Assembly: GCA_951799425.1 (NCBI GenBank)
Contig: OX637404.1
Location: 17,508,045 to 17,572,044 of the forward strand
Source: Ilex aquifolium
Taxonomy: Eukaryota > Streptophyta > Magnoliopsida > Aquifoliales > Aquifoliaceae
Reading direction: 5' to 3'
Length of the DNA: 64,000 nucleotides
This document shows, piece after piece, positions 33,921 through 44,605 of this stretch (position 1 is the first letter of the stretch; the number at the start of each line of letters is the position of its first letter). A program made the position numbers and the translations under genes. Below the pieces are notes generated by a model. That model made no database searches, was not told the origin of the DNA, and worked only from the letters and a program-made list of their open reading frames with translations.

Positions 33921-34081
33921 GAAAGAAAGGGAGAGGTCTGATTTTGATTTCAAGGGCCAAAAACGACGTCGTTTTTGGTAAGGGAAAATAAAAAAAAAAA
34001 ATTGCAAGAATCACTGAAATGCCACCGTTCCATTTAACCGCATATCATGCGGTAAATGGTTACCGCATAAGAGCCGCTCCC
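33921..34081 (-). repeat. Right terminal inverted repeat of the FAR1-type MULE
   Basis: Ends GAGCCGCTCCC. It is the reverse complement of 28251-28411 with about ten differences. Confidence 0.9.
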
Positions 34082-34387
34082 AACAAACTATACCATAAGA
34101 TTGAACTATAATCCTATTGGTAGTGTGTCCAATTTCATCTAAAACTATGAAACTTTATTCATATTATATAAGGATTCAATAATCTGATCTTCTGTGTATA
34201 AGCCGAACTTTATGCACTATATTATCTTCAATGTAAAATAACAACAAACATGCATAACATATATTTAATATAATGCAAATATTTTATCCATACATATTCT
34301 CAATAGAAAATAAAAAATATATATTAATTAATAAATTAAGTTTCATTACAAAAAATAAGTTTTTAGTATATAACTCTATCAATAACA

Positions 34388-34785
34388 TGTCTCTTGTATC
34401 TAAGATTTTGTTGGTAAAAAACTCACAAAGATTGTTCACAAGGACGTCACACTTTGCGCTAGTGCTGAAATTAGATCTTGCTCACATGTTTAGTTGGGCT
34501 TTCATAGGCCATCTATAAGCAACCAAGATAGGATCCAATTATTTGATCTTGTTCATGTGATTTTCATACTCCTTTGACCCACAGGGTGTTGCACTCCACA
34601 TCTCCTCTTTTAACTATCTTCTTGAAGTCATCTAATATACTTGCAGTGTCTATGTTCTGCTTCAAGTACAACAATATCAAATTTTTTTCTAACCCTTTCT
34701 GCTTGTTAGAAATGAATACCCAACCTAATCCATCCCCATCGCCAATGTCATCAATAAGAGCCTTCAAGGACTCATGGACGGTCCC
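34388..34785 (-). pseudogene. MuDR-type MULE transposase, central piece
   Basis: Read on the minus strand: ESLKALIDDIGDGDGLGW, then FISNKQKGL, where active relatives have FISD+QKG, so the second catalytic Asp is now Asn. Further on come ARSNFSTSAKCDVLVNNL and CEFFTNKILDTRD, which contain the conserved Glu of the DDE triad (LCE.FN). In-frame stops interrupt it. It continues the piece at 39554-39344 and is continued at 27290. Both gaps are later insertions. Confidence 0.7.
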
Positions 34786-36408
34786 TTGGAGGTGTTTGGC
34801 AAAGCCTTGGTGGATTGGATTGGTTTGGATTCTTAATCCAAACTTATCCAATGAAATCCCAATAACCCAGATAAAATGAAGGATATAAATAAATGGTTTT
34901 ATTCAATACTTGGTTTGGAAAGTAATTTATGAAATTGTGGGGCCCATGGACAAACCATTGTGTTTTTGGTCAAATTTCCTAACTTTCACATTAATTTACA
35001 AGCCAATCTCAAACTTGGATTTTCAATTCTTATGCTCCACCTTGGAATTTCATTTTACTGTGCAAAATTTGTGACAAAGGGCAAACATACATCGAAGTTA
35101 ATTAGGTTCCACTATTTTTAAATTGGTTTAGGTTGTAGATCAAAATATTTTGTGTAAAATGAATTAAAATAATAAAACAACAAATGAATGGAAGATCCGA
35201 GATTAAATAAACATAGTTCATTAACACGAGTTGCCTTATACAAAAATACCCAAAAATAAGACAGTCTAGGTTAGAAGTACAAGTAAAACATATGGTCATA
35301 GCAACTATTGCCTTGAACTTTAAATACAAAACGAAGGCAACCTTATAGGATAATTAAGCTAACGCTTGCCACATACACACAGGGTATTATGTGTCTAAAC
35401 AACCAAAATGGATCGTGTCAATTACCTAGATCGATAAACATACGAATAATCATATTAAATGTGTTCATAGCGATTGTGGAAGAAGTCAATCATCAATGAC
35501 TATAACATCCACGACCCGGCGATAATTAATTGATGGGGATGAACCAACATTTCCCCAATCCTAATTGCTTTAACTCCCACCATCTCTTTTGAAAATAACC
35601 CCAAAATACTGATAGTTTGGGCACGGGGCTAGATAATGATTCATGGCAAACACATCTTCCTACATGTGTAATGTACAAGCATGTTTAAAGCAAGTGTAAA
35701 CCATAATAACCTTCAGAATTTTAATGTACCCTAGAAAGTTACAAGCAGTCAATCCAATTAGTAAAACTAAACATGCCACAAAGCAAACAAAACATGAACA
35801 CCAAATGTTAATATTGCAATTTTCACCAGTACCGAACATGTATTTGTATACATATAGCCAACTCTTTGTTTGTGACTGTGTCCCAAGAGCATCGGTGTAA
35901 GGGTATGTGTGTGACTACACACAAAAGTGTTGCTGTGACTTTTTTTTTCTATCTGACTTCTGGGTACGAGATGAATTGCCTCAGAAACCTCCAACGACAC
36001 ACACACACACACATAAACAGAGAGGGTGTAAAACTCGGGTAAATTTGAACTTTTTCTGAACAAGGGTAAAATGGTAATTTGCCATTATAATACGGATTTA
36101 AAATACGTATTTCTCTAGAGCTCGGATGATACAACGGACTTCACCGTTGGATTCGTATCGTGAAACCGAGTTGCCCAGAAAATTTTTGTCAAATTTTGAG
36201 ATAGTCAATTTTTTCACGTTTTACGAGACAATTAGGTGTCGGGTGACCTTACAAACGTCCCCAAAAATAAAAAATTATAAAATTTCCTTATAATTGAAGA
36301 AAAATTCAAATAAAAATAATTTGAACTTAAATCGGGTTGAAATAAGTCGTTTCGGGATAAAAACGGACCCGAAAATAGGAAACGTGCAGCGTCATGTGGA
36401 CCGCGCAA

Positions 36409-36432
36409 TTAAAGGCTATAAATAGGGGGAAA
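36409..36432 (+). promoter_or_regulatory. TATA box of the Ty3 solo LTR
   Basis: AAAGGCTATAAATAGGGGGA within the LTR, followed by a CT-rich transcript-start region. Such a box can drive read-through into flanking DNA; whether it is active is unknown. Confidence 0.5.
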
Positions 36433-38208
36433 TATTTGATTTTCTCCACACTTCTTCATCTGATTCACACGTTTGAGAGGAAGATAGGGAAGGGAGAAAA
36501 GAAAAATCAAAGATCAAGACTACTCTTTACGATCTACGGAGTTCCGTCGGTCGGAATCATTCGGACCAAGAGTTAAAGTTGATCACATCGACGAGGGCTA
36601 CGCAACCACACCAAAAACGAAAGATTTCGCAGAAGATCCAAGGAGGAGATTTTTGGGAAATCAAGATCTTGAAGTTTGGTTGGTGTTCTTGAAGTTCTCC
36701 ACACTTCATTGATGTAGGGTTCCCTCCTACTTTGGTTATTTACAACCTATGGTGCCCATAGGGAATGATTAGGGGTATATAATTACCTATGTCTTGTCTT
36801 TTGTTGTGGAAATGAGTCTATTGTTATGGAAATAAGAGAATGGGTGAGGAAATGGTTTAATTCAAGTTCTACCTTGGATTTGTGATGGATAAGAGTGATT
36901 ATATGCATATGATATAAATTGTCATGGTACATGTTGATATGTGGAAATTGCTCACTTGGCTTGCATTGCACTTTGGGCATAGAATTGGCATCACATTCAT
37001 GGGCATGAGTCATGAATGTGGGTGTATGTGTGCATGGTTGATCAAACACTATACTTGGTGATTGATAAGTGGTCTCGGGAAGGTTGGATCGAAGATCCCC
37101 TTGAGTCGCATGGTTGCATGAAAAACTTGTGTCGGGTATAGCAAGAAGGGCTAGATCCTCCCTCAGGTGCAAGACCCGGCTACATGGTTCATACACTTAC
37201 CGACGGTGAAATTCTAGAAAAGTGTAACGGTGTATGGAACCGGCGGTGAGATTTCGAGAATCCGATACCCAACAAAGACACTTGATTTTAATTTACAATA
37301 TACTCATTCAATGGGTATCATCCAACAATGATTTGGTTTATTAACACGTGATTTTTTTATTTAAAACAATCGTTGGATGGATTTTCGTCAATGATGGATT
37401 TACTTCATAAGAGCATTGCATTGTGTTGTGGGAGTCGGTGAGGACTCGGGTTGAAGTTGCATGAGTGAGTTTCATCTCAATTCATAGCATGACATGGAAA
37501 TTCCTTTCATGGGATTGCATTTTCTTAATTGAAAAGAATGTTGCTTGTAAACTGTTGTATGTGAACATTCCATATGCATCTAGGTTAAGGAGTAGCCTCT
37601 GCAGGAGATACTCTACGCTCACCCTATACGGGAAAATATTTTAGGTGCGAGATACACACCGGTGGATGACACTTACTCGGGGCCCCAAGGATGAAGAGAG
37701 GCCGATATGTGGCTTTACTTTGGGTTTTTGTAAACTAATTATGAAAACTTAGTTTTTGACATGTAAATATATCCAAATGATTGTAATAGAACTTATACAT
37801 ATCATGTGTTTATGTGAAAAACTTCATTAAACATGTGTTGGATGATTGTAGAAAGGTTTGGAATGAATTGGAAATGAAAAACAGGTGAAACAGGCAAAAC
37901 TGGGCACGGCGTACTGGTACGCCATACTGGTACGCTTTCCAAAAATCAGAAATTTTAAAACTATTTTGCCAAGCTTTTGGGCTATGTGTTTCCTTCCTTC
38001 AAATGTTATAAATGAACAATAATGGAGTACCAATGGTGGTATATTGGACCTCGGATGGGTCAATCAATCAAAAGTATATAGACTTTGTATTTTTAAAATC
38101 CTGGTAAAAGGGATGTGGTGCCGCGGTGTAGGGTTAACCGGCATCCACGGGTATTTCCGCGGGTTGATGAGTGATCAACGGATACCTGAATTTTGGGGTG
38201 TCACAGCT

Positions 38209-38377
38209 TGGTATCAGAGCGTATTGATATCTTAATTTAATTCGAGTTAATCATGGGTTAATTACGAACACCTGAATTTTGGGGTGTCACAGCTTGGTAT
38301 TAGAGTGTATTGATATCTTAATTTAATTCGAGTTAATCATGGGTTAATTACGGACACCTGAATTTTGGGGTGTCATA
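38209..38377 (+). repeat. 83-bp repeat carrying the tRNA-Met primer site
   Basis: GCTTGGTATCAGAGCGTATTG at 38206 and GCTTGGTATTAGAGTGTATTG about 83 bp later are both followed by the same LTR-end sequence, ACACCTGAATTTTGGGGTGTC. A third LTR end closes the array. Confidence 0.8.
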
Positions 38378-39343
38378 GAGGGACATAGAAGATAGGTATT
38401 TGTGTGTGTGTGTGTGTCTTTTGAGGTTGTCTTAATTTTTTATTTTACTTTAGTTTGTTCTGAGTAGAACGTTATACAAGAGAGGCAGAGAAGACGTATA
38501 CGGACAAAGACAAAGACACAGATAAGAAGCGATAGACTGAGAGAGAGCGAGAGAGATAGGTAGTCCATGTAAAACAAGATCATCCAAACAATATTCCTTA
38601 TCAATTGTAAGATCATCACATCCATTTCACTTTCTCCTGCACCATGAAACCATCGATTTAGCTCTCCTCCGTTTTAACCTTTCGATTGCCCTCCCCACTT
38701 CTTTGTGTGACCAGTGAAGAAATGCCCAAAAAATCAAAGGCTTGCACAGATACAGGGTAGGCTAACCTTCAAAGCAACTGGTTCGAGCCTACCCAAGATA
38801 CACCCACATAACGATAGTGAGAGAGCGACAGAGAGAGAGAGCAACATATCGATGACCCAACACCATACAGACACAGACTGATACACTGACAGAGACAGAG
38901 ACAAAGAGAAAGAGAGAGGCATCGACATACTATTTGCGATAAACACAGACACATACAAACAATTGAGAGACGATACAGAGTAAGAGAGAGAGGGAGAGAG
39001 AGAGAACATACCTTGGCAATGGAGACCAGATTTGCGTCGTTCCAAATGGGGGACCAGTGAAATGGAAGGGAAAGTGATAAACCCTACCACTTTATTTTTA
39101 GGGGTGTTTAAGTAAATAACATTCCTATCCAGTCGGTTATATAACAATCCCAAAGTTTAGGTGGATTTAATTTATCCACTTTAGAGGGGATAACTGGCCC
39201 CAAAAGCTACAAGCCGATTTTTTTAAACCCAACGATTGTTCAGCCATCGTATGGCTTGCCAAAGCAAGGATAAATGGGCCCCTACATTTTTTTATCCAGT
39301 CAACTTTTGTTATCCTAGTTTATCCATCAAGCCAAACACACCA

Positions 39344-39554
39344 TTGGTTTCTACATCCACAACAAGAGCAAGGGGAAACATATTGTCCTTTCAATCTCCG
39401 GCCACTAGTGCTATAACTGGCCACCATAAATTCCCTTGAGATGGAATCCATCTAAACCTATTGTAGGTCTACATCCACTCAGTAATCCAGTTTTGTGTGC
39501 GTCATAATAGACATAAAATCTTTGAAAAATGAGAAATAGCTCCATGCTAGAGCT
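39344..39554 (-). pseudogene. MuDR-type MULE transposase, first catalytic piece
   Basis: Read on the minus strand: LFLIFQRFYVYYDAHKTG, then GLLSGCRPTIGLDGFHLK and YGGQL. The Asp in GLDG is the first catalytic residue of MuDR-type transposases. The end near 39344 reads DNMFPLALVVDVET in a shifted frame. It continues the piece at 44600-44324 and is followed, in gene order, by 34785. Confidence 0.7.
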
Positions 39555-39557
39555 CTT

Positions 39558-40774
39558 AGGGGTTGTTTGGTAAGGGGGACTTGGCAAGATGTGTTTGGAA
39601 AAAATAGTACAAAGGACCCCCAAATCCCATGTTTGTATCGAAATTTCAGTCCCGGGTTTTCAAACTTGGCCCGTAGCTGGCCTAAAGATTAAACTCATGA
39701 TCATGAGTTTCGTCAAAACCTATGGGTAGGTGGGTTTGGAAAGATGGGATAAGGGGCTAAGGATCAAAAGACAATTGTACCCCTTAACATTAGGGGTGTC
39801 AAACGTGTCGGGTTAAACAGGTGACGGGTGAAAAACATGTATACGACACGTTTAATAAACGGGTGAAAAATCTCAACACGAACACGACCCGTTTAATAAA
39901 CGGGTAACACGACACGACTCGTTTAACCCATTTAATTTAAAAAAAATTATATCAACAAATTTTAATACCCCATTTTTTTTTACTGTCAACTGTACTTACC
40001 TCAAAAAAGAGGAATTTCTAGCCAAATCTCACATAAAAATCAGACTTGAAGGCTAAAAAATAAAGCAAAAGGTCATTGCCTTTTATAGGCAAGTCAGCCC
40101 TCCCAAATCTCCCCTCATTTGTCGATGTAGGACAAAAACAAAAGGCATTGGTTTGTTTTTGTCTTTGAACTGCTCTCCATCTCATCTCCTTTGTTTTTGA
40201 ACTACTGTTTGACTTTTTTTTTTTTTTTGATTTCTTTTACTTTTTTTTTTTCTGGCTAATTTTTTAAATAATTATTAATTTATTATTATATTAATTTTAT
40301 TTAAACGGGTAAACGTGTGATAAACAGTTTGACAGGTCTCACCCGAACACGACCCGTTTATTAAACGTGTCTGGCGTGTCGACCCGTTTTATTAAACGTG
40401 TCTGGCGTGTTGACCCGTTTTATTAAACGTGTCTGGTGGGTCAACCCGTTTATCACCCAAACCCGTTAAGATTTCACCCAAACCCGCTTAATTCATGTCG
40501 ATTTGTGTCGGTTAATCGTGTAGTGTCGAATTTTGACAGACCTACTTAACATGGTATGAATTAGATTGATCAAGGGTAAAATAGTTATTTATAAGACAAA
40601 TAGTTGTTAATAATTATGATATCCATGAGTTCTACATGTGTATGTGTTGCATACCAAACATGCGTATGAATCGAATTGAATGTTGAATCTCATCTTTGCA
40701 AAAAAGAATTTGGATTTAAAAAGATTTCGAGAAGCCACTCCAAACCCCACCCTAAAATACATCCAAACAAGCTC
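39558..40774. mobile_element. PIF-like element 1 of a row of three
   Basis: Ends GGGGTTGTTTGG and GAGCTTGTTTGG (read inward), flanked by TTA at 39555-39557 and 40775-40777. A hAT element (39791-40544) is inserted in it; without that it is about 455 bp. It is non-coding. Confidence 0.6.
39791..40544. mobile_element. Non-autonomous hAT element, 754 bp
   Basis: A perfect 8-bp duplication, CTTAACAT, lies at 39783-39790 and 40545-40552. The ends are TAGGGGTGTCAAACG and TAGGTCTGTCAAAA (read inward). The AAACGGGT / CGTGTCG-rich arms are shared with the element at 6052-7386. A TATTAAACGTGTCTGGCGTG unit repeats three times near the right arm. It has no transposase. Confidence 0.85.
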
Positions 40775-40777
40775 TTA

Positions 40778-42003
40778 GGGTGTGTTTGGTTTGATGGATA
40801 AAAGGGGATAACACATGTTAAATTGGATAAAAATATCCGGGGGCCCACAGAACCCAACTTTGGATCCCATTTAATGAAGGGATAAACGTTGGGCTAAAAA
40901 AATCGGCTCGCAGTCTTTTAAGCCACTTATCCCCTCTGATCCACCTAAATGAATCCCACCTGAACTTTGGGATATGTAAGCCCATTGACAAGATTGGCTT
41001 GTAATTACATTAATGCCCTTGTACAAAAACCAATTTAGGGTTTTTACCCCAATTTCTCTTCTTCATTTCACCTCATTGGTTCCCTCCTCTCGCTTGCGGC
41101 GCCAACTGGTCCCTCCTTATTCTCTCTCTCTCTGTATATATATCTCTCTCTCTGTCTCTGTCCCTCTCTCCCTATCTCTGTGTATATATATATCTCTCTC
41201 TATCTGTGTATATATATATATCTCTCTCTATCTCTGTGTGTGTATATATATCTCTCTATCTGTGTGTGTATATATATATATCGCAAATAAAAGTGGAATG
41301 TTGGCTCTATTCATCCAGATCTGAGTCTCTATTATGGGGTTTTCGAGAGCTAGGTCCCTGTCTCTATCTATATGTTATGTGTTGTTGTTCTCTCTCTGTG
41401 GGTGAGTTTAGATGGTGGGGGTTTGAGACAAAGGATGAATGACGTAAGTTGTGGCGGCTTGGGACAGAGAAAGAGGTAGAAGGGAAAGAGATAGAGAGAG
41501 AAACTCCTCATGGGCATTAATCAAAACCTTTGTTGCAGGTCGATGTAGTGGGGCTGGATCTCTCTTCGCGTACACCAGGACAATTTTAACAATGACAATA
41601 ACCAATGAATGCCGAATTAGTATAAAGACCTTAGAAATCAGAATCATAACAATTCTCAAAAATAAAATTGTATTTTGAAAGCATCGTGTAAAAGTTGGAA
41701 TTTTACAATACATAAGTATTCCTACATTTTTCACAATATTAAAGTGGTAATCAACAATTCGCAAGCCAAAAAGGAGATATGATTGAAGAATAAAATGGTC
41801 AATTAATGTCAAAGTTATGAGACTTTAAAAAAAAAATTGTAGTTTGTCCATGACCCCACCACATCATAAATCACTAACCAAATAAAGGATTGGATAACAT
41901 AATTTGCTTTTATCCCACTACAAATCTGGGTTATTGAGATTTCACTAGACTGATTTGAAATTTAAATCCAACCCAATTCAGTCCAGATTTGCCAAACACA
42001 CCC
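40778..42003. mobile_element. PIF-like element 2 of a row of three, 1226 bp
   Basis: Ends GGGTGTGTTTGGT and GGGTGTGTTTGGC (read inward), near-perfect, flanked by TTA (40775-40777 and 42004-42006). A TTA duplication and GGGTGTGTTTGG-type ends fit PIF/Harbinger. It is the same family as 34789-39343, in the opposite orientation. It contains a TCTC/TATA microsatellite at about 41120-41283 and no recognisable transposase. Confidence 0.65.
41120..41283. repeat. Compound TC / TA / TG microsatellite
   Basis: Alternating blocks of TCTCTCTC and TGTATATATATA. Reading frames such as YIYISLS... are products of the repeat. Confidence 0.9.
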
Positions 42004-42006
42004 TTA

Positions 42007-44320
42007 GAGCATCTCCAACCACACTCAACAAAATAGCTACTTAAAATATATTTAAATATTCAATTCACTACTTTAGCTAGCAACTTTTTAAAATTCACTC
42101 CAACCACGCTCTCTATTTTAGCTAACTATTTCAACTAACTTTCAATAATATAATTCAAAAATGCCACGTGGCATAACACGTAAGCGCCATAATGATGACG
42201 TGTCGTGCCACGTCGTCAAATTTTAAATTTTAAATTTTACAACGGTCATATTTACAATGGCCATATTTACAACGGTCATATTTGGTGCTGTAATTTTCTT
42301 TTCTTTATTAAAATTCTTTGCTGTAATTTAATTCCAAGTTTGCATCCTACCCATCCCTTTTAGATCAATAACAGAACTAAAAAATCAAAGGTCATTGCAC
42401 AAATCAAGCTAAAAGAGGGAACATGTAAGATCATGCTGCAATAGCATTTGGGAACCTGAACAAACACTAAGAAAATAAACCAGTAGTGGAAGATTGTGAA
42501 CTCATCATAATATGTGATACTCAAAAACTCAATCATAATATGCATACACAGATCTTAAAAGAAATAAAATTGAGAATTAAAACTCAATCAGAATATGTGA
42601 TAGAATATTGTATCAAAATTGAGAATTAAAACTCAATTGTATCAAAATTGACAGAAATGCTGTTTTAAATATGTTCGTTGCAGAGTAATTGCATCGATGG
42701 TGCTCTGCCAAGATGGAATCCACCCCCATTTCCTTCATAGCCTGGACCAGGAGGGAGAGGATGGTGTATTAACTGCAATAAACTGCTGCTGTGCTGCTGC
42801 TGAAAGAAAGCAAATAACCTGCTGTGCTGCATCCCAGTATTGTTATGAGCTTCCAGCCCACAGCCTCCAGCCGACAAAGACAAGAAATCAATACTCTGCC
42901 AAAATTTAAAACATTCAGTGTCTTATGGTATGGTAAAGAAGGAAATCATTGGTATGAATGACAAACAAGATAGGATGTTCTGCAGAATAAGTAAACACTT
43001 CCATAAATGAACAGAAAACACCATGAATTCACACAATCTCCATAGTCAACTTTATACAAAACAAAACCACACTGTCAATTAAGCAAACCAACAAATACAA
43101 AACAGAAACATCTCATTATCAATACAAAAGGACCTCCATTCACAGAAATAGCAATTTAATCAATTTATGCAAACACAATCTTCATAATCAATGTCATAAA
43201 GAAGGAACCCGCTTGCTCCATTAGACCAACCAAGACGGGGGAAGGGGGATTGGAGAGGGATTAACACAAATTTTTATTTATTAAGTTTATTATTAGACAA
43301 ATCCGTAGGAATCAATAATTTTCATTTCCCATCTCATGGAAACATCACTTGCCAAACTGAAGAAAACCCACTCATTTAGTTGCCTAAAGATCCAAGACAT
43401 GTGCCGAAAACTCCATTGTATACACAACATAATGATCATCATCAATTAAAGTCACCCTCTTGCCAAACAATCAAAACCCACACTTGTAATTGGTTAAAAC
43501 TTCAACACATATGCACTAAATGACCATCATCACCTGCTAAATCAGCAAAACCACAAGGGTGATTACCCAAAATTCCAACACCAACCAAAGGCACCTACTT
43601 CATGAAACAAAATATTCCCCAATGTAGATTACTCCAAATTTCAACACGAACACACCATAATGATCAATTGATTATCAAAACAGCCACCACTACCTCTATA
43701 TACACAATTCAAAGCACCCACTTGATAAATAATCAAAAACCAGTAGATTAATTACCGGCCAAAACAAAGAAGCCACTGACCTGAGTGAGTGGAGAGCTTT
43801 GAAGACCTCTTAGTAAGAATGACTCGAAGATCACCATGATCCCCTTCAAAGAGACAGATCAGAACAGCAGTTCTCTTGGGTCTGAACTTTTCTGGCTGAT
43901 TAGCCACTGGGGTTGCAGACTCTACAAAACCCACCTGAGAAACAACCTTACCTGCACTCTATTCGATTCTCTGCTCTTCAATGTCAGTTTCATCCACCGC
44001 TGGAATGACCTGATTGTTGTCCTTCTTGGCGCAAAACTCTGCTCTCTTGGGTCCTTCTCGGCGCAAAGCTCTTCGATTCTCTGCTCTACAAAACCCACCT
44101 GATTGTTGTCCTTCTTGGCGCAAAACTCTGATGACGAACGACCCAAAATTGGGAGGAGAGAGCTCTGATGAGAGAGAGTCAGGCTAGCCACAACTGATGA
44201 GCGAGAATGGGGAGAGGCAGATTAGCGAGTGGTTTGTTGAGCCGGTTGGAGCCAAAATTTTTGGATTGGCTCAGGAAAATAGCTAAAAAGTAACTTTTGT
44301 TGAGCCGGTTGGAGTTGCTC
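42007..44320. mobile_element. PIF-like element 3, 2.3 kb, carrying a Nudix gene fragment
   Basis: Ends GAGCATCTCCAACC and GAGCAACTCCAACC (read inward), flanked by TTA (42004-42006 and 44321-44323). The GAGCATCTCCAAC terminus is a widespread plant MITE/PIF type. Between the ends are about 2 kb of non-family DNA, including an N-terminal exon of a Nudix hydrolase gene (43752-44191, minus strand). A second coding-looking patch lies at 42665-42883 (minus strand; PLPPGPGYEGNGGG, GFHLGRAPSM) that I could not identify. The layout is that of a gene-capturing (Pack-type) terminal-inverted-repeat element. Confidence 0.65.
43752..44191 (-). pseudogene. Captured exon of a Nudix hydrolase gene
   Basis: Read on the minus strand, QVGFVESATPVANQPEKF, then RPKRTAVLICLFEGDHGDLR and LTKRSSKLSTHSG match the first part of plant coenzyme A/diphosphate-sugar Nudix hydrolases (NUDX11/15/22 type). 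The exon stops at 43781 at CTCAG|GTCAGT, a splice donor, and the following bases are intron. The Nudix box, in the next exon of relatives, is absent. Upstream the frame starts MASLTLSHQSS and is disturbed by a duplicated block, FCAKKDNN / LCAEKDPR (TTGCGCCAAGAAGGAC twice). A kept intron edge means capture from genomic DNA, not from mRNA. It is not a working enzyme. Confidence 0.7.
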
Positions 44321-44323
44321 TTA

Positions 44324-44600
44324 GTGATTAATTGTATTTCCCGACTCTCACAATATTCCCTCAGTCTGGTATACTACATCCGTATATCCTCGTTAACTTC
44401 ATTTTTTGCGTTTCTCTTTGCCTTGTCCAGTTTATCTATGGATATATCACTTTTAAGATCTCTCCTGAACTCTTTCTGAGTGGCAGGAATACCCCACGTA
44501 GGGTTATTTCTCCATTTCTGTTCATATTTTTCTGCTATGCTTATGTACAATGATGTTGCCAAGTGATTCTTGAATTTGATGCCACACTTGTGTTTTGGCT
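44324..44600 (-). pseudogene. MuDR-type MULE transposase, N-terminal piece
   Basis: Read on the minus strand: IFQPKHKCGIKFKNHLA, then NPTWGIPATQKEFRRDL and DKLDKAKRNAKNEV. After one stop comes YTRLREYCESRE. This is the region before the catalytic domain in MuDR-type transposases (pattern EHTC...NPxW...RDLxVDVSxxxxxRAK...YxxLWDYC). It is continued at 39554 once the three PIF-like elements are set aside. Upstream (right) it stops abruptly at the MORF exon near 44600. Confidence 0.65.
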
Positions 44601-44605
44601 GAAAA

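Larger units (their letters stand above)
28251..34081. mobile_element. FAR1-type MULE, 5.8 kb, with passenger ORF
   Basis: The ends are terminal inverted repeats of about 160 bp (28251-28411 and 33921-34081), roughly 93% alike, starting GGGAGCGGCTC. A 10-bp target duplication, AACAAACTAT, lies at 28241-28250 and 34082-34091. The length of the repeats and of the duplication is typical of Mutator-like elements. Two genes face each other: a GRF-zinc-finger membrane ORF on the plus strand and a FAR1-like transposase on the minus strand. The transposase is damaged, so the element is probably no longer autonomous. It is inserted in a copia-like LTR. Confidence 0.9.
27292..34387. mobile_element. Copia-like solo LTR interrupted by a FAR1-type MULE
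   Basis: The outer sequence, 27292-28240 plus 34092-34387, starts TGTTGGGAC and ends CAATAACA, giving an LTR of about 1.25 kb when the MULE (28251-34081) is removed. It splits the MuDR-type transposase between its catalytic and SWIM parts, which fixes it as an insertion. No target duplication could be confirmed, so the edges may be off by a few bases. Fossil. Confidence 0.45.
36027..38377 (+). mobile_element. Ty3 solo LTR with a tandem PBS-containing tail
   Basis: A 5-bp duplication, GAGGG, flanks it (36022-36026 and 38378-38382). The LTR proper runs from TGTAAAACTC at 36027 to GGGGTGTCACA at 38205 (2179 bp). It has a TATA box, GCTATAAATAGGGGG, at about 36416. A tRNA-Met-type primer site, TGGTATCAGAGC, follows at 38209-38220. 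A unit of about 83 bp that joins the primer site to the last 30 bp of the LTR then repeats, so the element ends a third time in GGTGTCATA at 38377. The internal genes are gone. Fossil. Confidence 0.75.
34789..39343. mobile_element. PIF-like non-autonomous element, 4.5 kb, split by a solo LTR
   Basis: The ends are GAGGTGTTTGGC and TGGTGTGTTTGGC (read inward), flanked by TTG on both sides (34786-34788, 39344-39346). Taking it out restores continuous MuDR-type transposase sequence, which strongly supports the insertion. About 120 bp inside the left end and 250 bp inside the right end resemble, inverted, the ends of the element at 40778-42003, so the two are one family. Without the Ty3 solo LTR (36027-38377) it is about 2.2 kb. 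No transposase was recognised in 34860-36020 or 38383-39300. Confidence 0.55.

Noticed and set aside
27292-34387. Exact target duplication for the copia-like LTR
   Set aside because: Flanks ACGAC and TGTCT do not match. Edges rest on TGTT...AACA and on the interrupted MULE only.
36394-36576. 60-residue frame in the Ty3 solo LTR
   Set aside because: It lies in the LTR transcript leader. Composition and lack of motifs argue against a gene.
38440-39153. Minus-strand frames rich in SLSLSL
   Set aside because: Produced by GAGAGA runs. No family motif.
41013-41442. Open frames of repeated YIYISLS in the PIF-like element
   Set aside because: Produced by the TC/TA microsatellite.
42665-42883. 72-residue minus-strand frame (PLPPGPGYEGNGGG) as a named gene
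   Set aside because: It looks coding but I could not assign it to a family. Mentioned only as possible second cargo of the PIF-like element.
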